A DNA stretch of 64,000 nucleotides from Dasypus novemcinctus. Lineage: Eukaryota > Chordata > Mammalia > Cingulata > Dasypodidae. Position numbers and translations under genes: made by a program. Under the pieces are notes generated by a model. The model searched no databases and was not told the DNA's origin. It worked only from the letters and a program-made list of their open reading frames with translations. The DNA lies in NCBI RefSeq assembly GCF_030445035.2, contig NC_080699.1, positions 8,246,001 through 8,310,000 on the forward strand, read 5' to 3'. Position 1 is the stretch's first letter; each line of letters starts with the position of its first letter. Of the stretch, positions 59,526 to 64,000 are shown piece after piece.

Positions 59526-60109
59526 CTGAATGGGATTATTAATTACACTAAGCCCAATTATAAACTGGGAGGCATCTAACGGAAGTGATTACTGTGCTTT
59601 GGTTCTAAAAGCATTTACCTGTAGCCGTTCAGATCAGTCTGATTATCTGGGGCAGGCAGAACCAGCTATTTACAATGCCCACGCTCAGGTACTGATGGCG
59701 GAATCACGCCATCTACTAAAAAGAGAGTGCTTAACACTAATTTATCCTAACAGGGAGGCACACATCTAACAACTCTTGTGTTAGTAGGAAGAAATTATTC
59801 TTTTATGGGCGCCTCAGGCCGTCTAGCCCATAATTAATTCCTAAGCAGAGTGAAAGGCTAAAGTTCATACAATCCGCAAACATTCTGAATTGTTCCTAAT
59901 GGATATTCCCCCCAAGGTGGTACTGGGGCGACAGTGGTCAAGAATGAAAGAGCAGGGCTGACTGTCTGTCTGCTCTGGATGAGGCTCCGTCCTTCCCTGA
60001 TGCTCTGCAGTCCTCTCTGTGCTCAGCATGTTCGACCTTCTGAGTGAAGGCCAGTGCTGTGTGCTCCACAGCTCCAGGCCTTCAAGTGTTTCTTCAATGA
60101 ATACTCAGA

Positions 60110-60335
60110 TTACTCCTTCTCAGCCAAGCACTGCTCTCAGTATTCTATAAATACAAGCAATTTTCCTAATAACCCTATGAACCCTATGTTATCATCTCCA
60201 TTTTACAGGTCAAACTGAGGCACGGAGAAGTTAGTTACTTGCCTGGGCCACAAGTTGGTAAGAGGGGACGGCAGGATTTGAACTGGGGCAGTTTGGGTCA
60301 AAAGTCCGTGCTCTTAGGAGAATGGCATCCATCAA
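60110..60335 (-). repeat. MIR, minus orientation
   Basis: ATTTTACAGGTCAAACTGAGG, GAAGTTAGTTACTTGCCTGG, GGATTTGAACTGGGGCAG and GTCCGTGCTCTTAGG in order. Near-complete MIR. Confidence 0.85.
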
Positions 60336-60349
60336 CCATGTGGGATCTA

Positions 60350-60865
60350 AGCCCCATCTCAATAGAGAGGTGGAATGGACATCACCATCCCAGGGTCCAC
60401 AGGATGGAGGAATAAGATACGGATTACAGTGGACTTAACTGGTATTTACTGTAGAACTACTGTGCCTAGTAATGGAAGAAATTGTAGCATTGATGGGGAG
60501 AAAGTGGCCACGGGAGTTGCCGAGGGCAGGGGGAGGGAAGAAGAGATGTGATGTGGGGGCATTTTCGGGACTTGGAGTTGTCCTGAATGATATTGCAGGG
60601 ACAGATGCTGGAGATTATATATCCTGCCATAACCCACTGAATGGACTGGGGGAGAGTAAACTATAATGTAAACTATTATCCATGTGGTGCAGCAGTGCTC
60701 CAAAACATACTCACCAAATGCAATGGATGTGCCACAATGATGAAAGAGGTTGTTGATATGGGAGGAGTGGAGGTATATGGGGTATACGGGAACCTCCTAT
60801 GTTTTTTAATGTAACATTTTGTGTGATCTATTAACTTTAAAAAATTAAATTTAAAAAATATATAC
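60350..60865 (+). repeat. LINE 3'-end-like repeat
   Basis: ACACATCACCATCCCAGGG-like start, then GATTACAGTGGACTTAACTG, AAACTATTATCCATGTGGTG, AAATGCAATGGATGTGCCAC and GAAAGAGGTTGTTGATATGG, ending in A-rich sequence. I recognise it as a xenarthran interspersed repeat, probably an L1 3' end. The family name is not certain. Confidence 0.55.
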
Positions 60866-63800
60866 CATTAAGATGCCCCTTCCCCCCACGAAAAGGCCCT
60901 GCTCTTAATCACTGTTAGGTTGCCAGTCACAAAAAGCAATGCCATCAAGTCAGAAAGCATGTTGGTCTTTAATATGTTGCTGTATAAGAATGGTAAGAAA
61001 GATTAACTCAGGAATATATAAGATTTTATGTAGGAAAAAATAACAACATAAACGTTCACAGAATTACTCCAAGTATTCAATAAACTCCAACTGGCTCTGT
61101 ACTAAATACTCTTGATGTTTCGTGTTCTATAAACCTACACAAAGGAAATACTCCAGTCTGTCTCCACCGTAAAATACTCATTAAAGAACAAAAACAACAA
61201 ATTCTTATATCCTTAAATATCATTTCACTGCCGCAGCAGGGCTAAAGTGTGTAAGAAAACACATCTGAAATATTTCGAAATAACATTACCAGAGCTATAT
61301 TTGCAACCTCAAGCAGCTGTGCAGGTGGTGCTGCCACTCAGTTACAGAAGATTTAGGATCTAAACACGGAGGATTGGCGTGTGTCATGTGCAGCTGCCAC
61401 CTAAGAACCAGGTCATTAACAAGCTCAAAGTGCCACAACAGAGAGACACTCAGCAAAAAAGCCTTCAGCTCAAGTGTCATCACAAAAGAAATCCCTAGAG
61501 GTGACAACTGCACAGTGTAGTATCCACGACTAAATAATTCCAACTCACTATAAAGACAATGAGAGTTGTGATATTTAGTACAAATGTTTTTTCTTGCAGG
61601 ACAAAAGAAAACTGCAAACTCTGCAAATGGCAAAAAAAAATAGGTATTTTCTTAATGCTGGAAACGGTGGCTTTGAGATGGACGGTAATTTATGGAAACA
61701 GGAAGAAAACGTTTGAGCATTGATATGTGCCTGTCACTGTACTATGTGGTGTTTTAATTTTTTAAAAAAATCATATGATCTGTAGGAAACCGTAGCTCAA
61801 AAGGTTAAGCACATGCTCAGATTAAGTCGGATGTGGTGGAGGACAGATCTTTACATCGCGCTTCAGTCTCCTAAGGCGGGTGCTCTTTTCAGTGGTTTCT
61901 CTTTGTTTCCAGATGAAAACCCGCCTGAGTCCCAGACCCGAACATATTAGGCATCAATTCTCGGAATTAATTTGGCATTCATCAGGTATATATTTTACCA
62001 CTGATTATCTTCGCTGCACTAAGATCACCGTCAATAAACACATGTACGTATTTCATAAGTGGTGAAGTTAAAATAGGAGCACCTCAGATATTTTTTAATA
62101 TTTACCTTTAAAAATAAGAAGCCTCTTCGTTTTTATTAATCAAAACTGGAGGCGTGAAAAAATATAAAAAATAAGCAAACATCTGTGTGCTCACCGTCCA
62201 GATTAAGAAAGAAAAAACTGCCAACTAGGAACTCCTCGGAGGAAGTGGTTGGGCCTGAACCCACTGACCCAGGGGCGCAGGGGTGAGCAGGGGGGATCCA
62301 TCAAAACAGCAAGCAGCTGGCACCCTCCCCTGCCATTAGCAAAGGGGCGAAATAAGAGTTTAAAAAGCCAAGCGGGGCCTGAACTAGCGCTCTCGCTCTC
62401 AGCTCTCATCTCGGGACTGGCCATGTGGCCATGCAAGTAAACCTGGGCATTTATAACCTATAATGGGGAATTGTAGCCTATGAACCAGCCCTCTTTATCA
62501 CTTTTCAGCCCCTTCCTCTCGATCTGGGTCCCCTGCTCTGCTATTTTTGCCCATTTCTCTTCCTGCCCTACCTGAATACATTACTGGCCTAACTCACCCC
62601 ACAGGGCTCTTGAAATTCATTTTCTGCATCACAGCCAAGAACCTAAATGAAACCTGGTGACCCCAGGGCTCCCTGCTCCCTTGCTCAGGCCGCCGCTGGC
62701 CCCGGGGCTGTGAGGGTCTGGAAGGACCTTCAAGTCTGGCTCGCCAGAGCAGCGGTGCCCAGGTTTATTAGCTCCAGTGATCTTACCCACAGTGGATTGC
62801 TGGAGCTGCAAAGGGACAGCGGGGCCAAACTGCTCCTCCTCAGCCGGGAGAGGCGGAGAGGGGCAAAGCGCGTGGAGGGCGGGAGGGCCAGGGCAGCACG
62901 GGCCAGAGGGAGCCGCTGCCCAGCTTCAGGCATCCCCCAAGCTTCTACTGAGGACGCAGAGGGTCTGAGGCCCCTGCCAGGAGGCGCACCTGCCAGACAT
63001 CCAGGGGCTCCAGACACTCTATTTTCCACTTAAGTGAAGAGTGAGCCAATCTAGAGCCATGCACTGGAAGCACTAGCCCCAAAAGATCAATTACCAAGGA
63101 GCAGGCAACCCCAATTGTAGACTGGAAGAGGCATGTGGAGTTCTTTGTGGCCGAGAATGGAAGACGAAGGCAGGAAAATAGCTGAAAGTTCAAAGGGCCA
63201 GAATTCTAAGAGGTCTGGGAGATAAGGAGCAGAAGGTAGATATTGACTTTGTAGAGAAATCAGAGCTGTGGAGCTTGCCACCACATTCAGAAGCCGCTAC
63301 AGCTGCTTTGACCTGGCAGAAATTTCCAGAAAACAGGATGAGCCAAAGACATTCCAACACCCAATCCTCCTTGGATTTCCATCACCAGAACTTGCCCTTA
63401 TGGAGCTCTCTGGGCACATTCTCAAAGGACTTACGAATAATTAAAATGGAAGACCACAGGAGAGGTGAGAAGAGGAAATAGTACCATTAATCCAAACACA
63501 CACACACACACAAAACAATCAAAAAGGGAAAAACTCGTGCCAGGGTAGACCTGGCGATGCACTGCCAATCTGGCATAACTTGGAGAGGAGGCATCGCTAG
63601 GACTGGTAAACAATCACTGTGAAATATGTTGCACATCTGAATTACTGACTCGAGCAAAGGATTCTGGACTTGGCAGACGCTTAACTCTTGGAAGCTCAAT
63701 TTTCTCCTGAATCAAACCAAATGGCTACCTGGAGTAATTTTTTCAAGCAACGATTACTTTTCTTATCTTCAGGGTTAAAATGTTTAAAAGCATATTATGT

Positions 63801-64000
63801 GTAATCTATAATGCCATAAATGATAATGCCCTAAATAATATGACAGCCTGAGGGATTGCCTTGTATTTGATACATGATTCCTATCATTCACTGACTGCAT
63901 GCTTTTTATTAATGCACATATTTTTTAAATAGGGTGTGAGGTACATACCTTTCTAGATTAAACTGTTTGTGTCACATTTTGCACTACTCATAACATAATG
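60866..64000. other. Right end of window, no gene recognised
   Basis: Mixed AT-rich and GC-rich (62640-63010) DNA with an (AC)n tract at 63495-63512. Frames up to 128 codons occur in the GC-rich part without recognisable homology. Probably TMEM123 intron or 5' flank. Confidence 0.4.

Overview
This is mammalian nuclear DNA and carries no bacterial or phage system. The evidence is split genes with GT/AG introns, CpG-rich promoter DNA, MIR and hAT-Charlie relics and long L1 copies. Many tRNA-derived SINEs match the Dasypus (DAS) type, with tRNA-like heads, a long GC-rich body and an A-rich tail. Together with the L1 and DNA-transposon families present, this points to a xenarthran, most likely an armadillo close to Dasypus. 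The species call is an inference from repeats.

Layout. Positions 1-4.8 kb are the 5' flank, mostly old repeats (L1 3' end, a DNA-transposon-like repeat, a SINE fragment). A CpG-rich block at about 4.9-5.85 kb is the probable promoter and non-coding first exon of BIRC2 (cIAP1). BIRC2 runs on the + strand: ATG at 8119, eight coding exons, stop at 19271, and a 3' UTR to about 19.95 kb. The spliced reading frame is 619 codons plus stop, and encodes three BIR domains, UBA, CARD and a C-terminal RING. From about 20 to 26.7 kb is intergenic DNA. It holds a processed pseudogene of OSTC on the minus strand (about 22.09-22.84 kb), a DNA-transposon-like repeat and an L1 fragment.

TMEM123 (porimin) lies on the minus strand, tail-to-tail with BIRC2. 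Its 3' UTR is about 26.75-29.33 kb, and coding exons lie at 29333-29357, 37079-37232 and 38396-38665. The upstream exon or exons (signal peptide, first extracellular residues, promoter) could not be recognised. They are probably far upstream, perhaps beyond the right edge, so 38.7-64 kb is best read as a long TMEM123 intron or its 5' flank. That stretch is dominated by L1/HAL1-like elements (about 39-56 kb) with nested SINEs and a DNA-transposon-like repeat. GC-rich low-complexity blocks, a 36-bp minisatellite and ancient MIR/hAT relics follow.

How the genes relate: BIRC2 is an E3 ubiquitin ligase in TNF-receptor/NF-kB signalling and apoptosis control. TMEM123 is a mucin-like type I membrane protein linked to oncotic cell death. 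Their adjacency is the known mammalian BIRC3-BIRC2-TMEM123 order; BIRC3 is not in the window. I found no convincing new gene system. The most useful observations are the kB-like motifs upstream of BIRC2, the weak BIRC2 start-codon context, the OSTC retrocopy, the datable repeat insertions with target-site duplications, and an unexplained CpG-rich block inside TMEM123.
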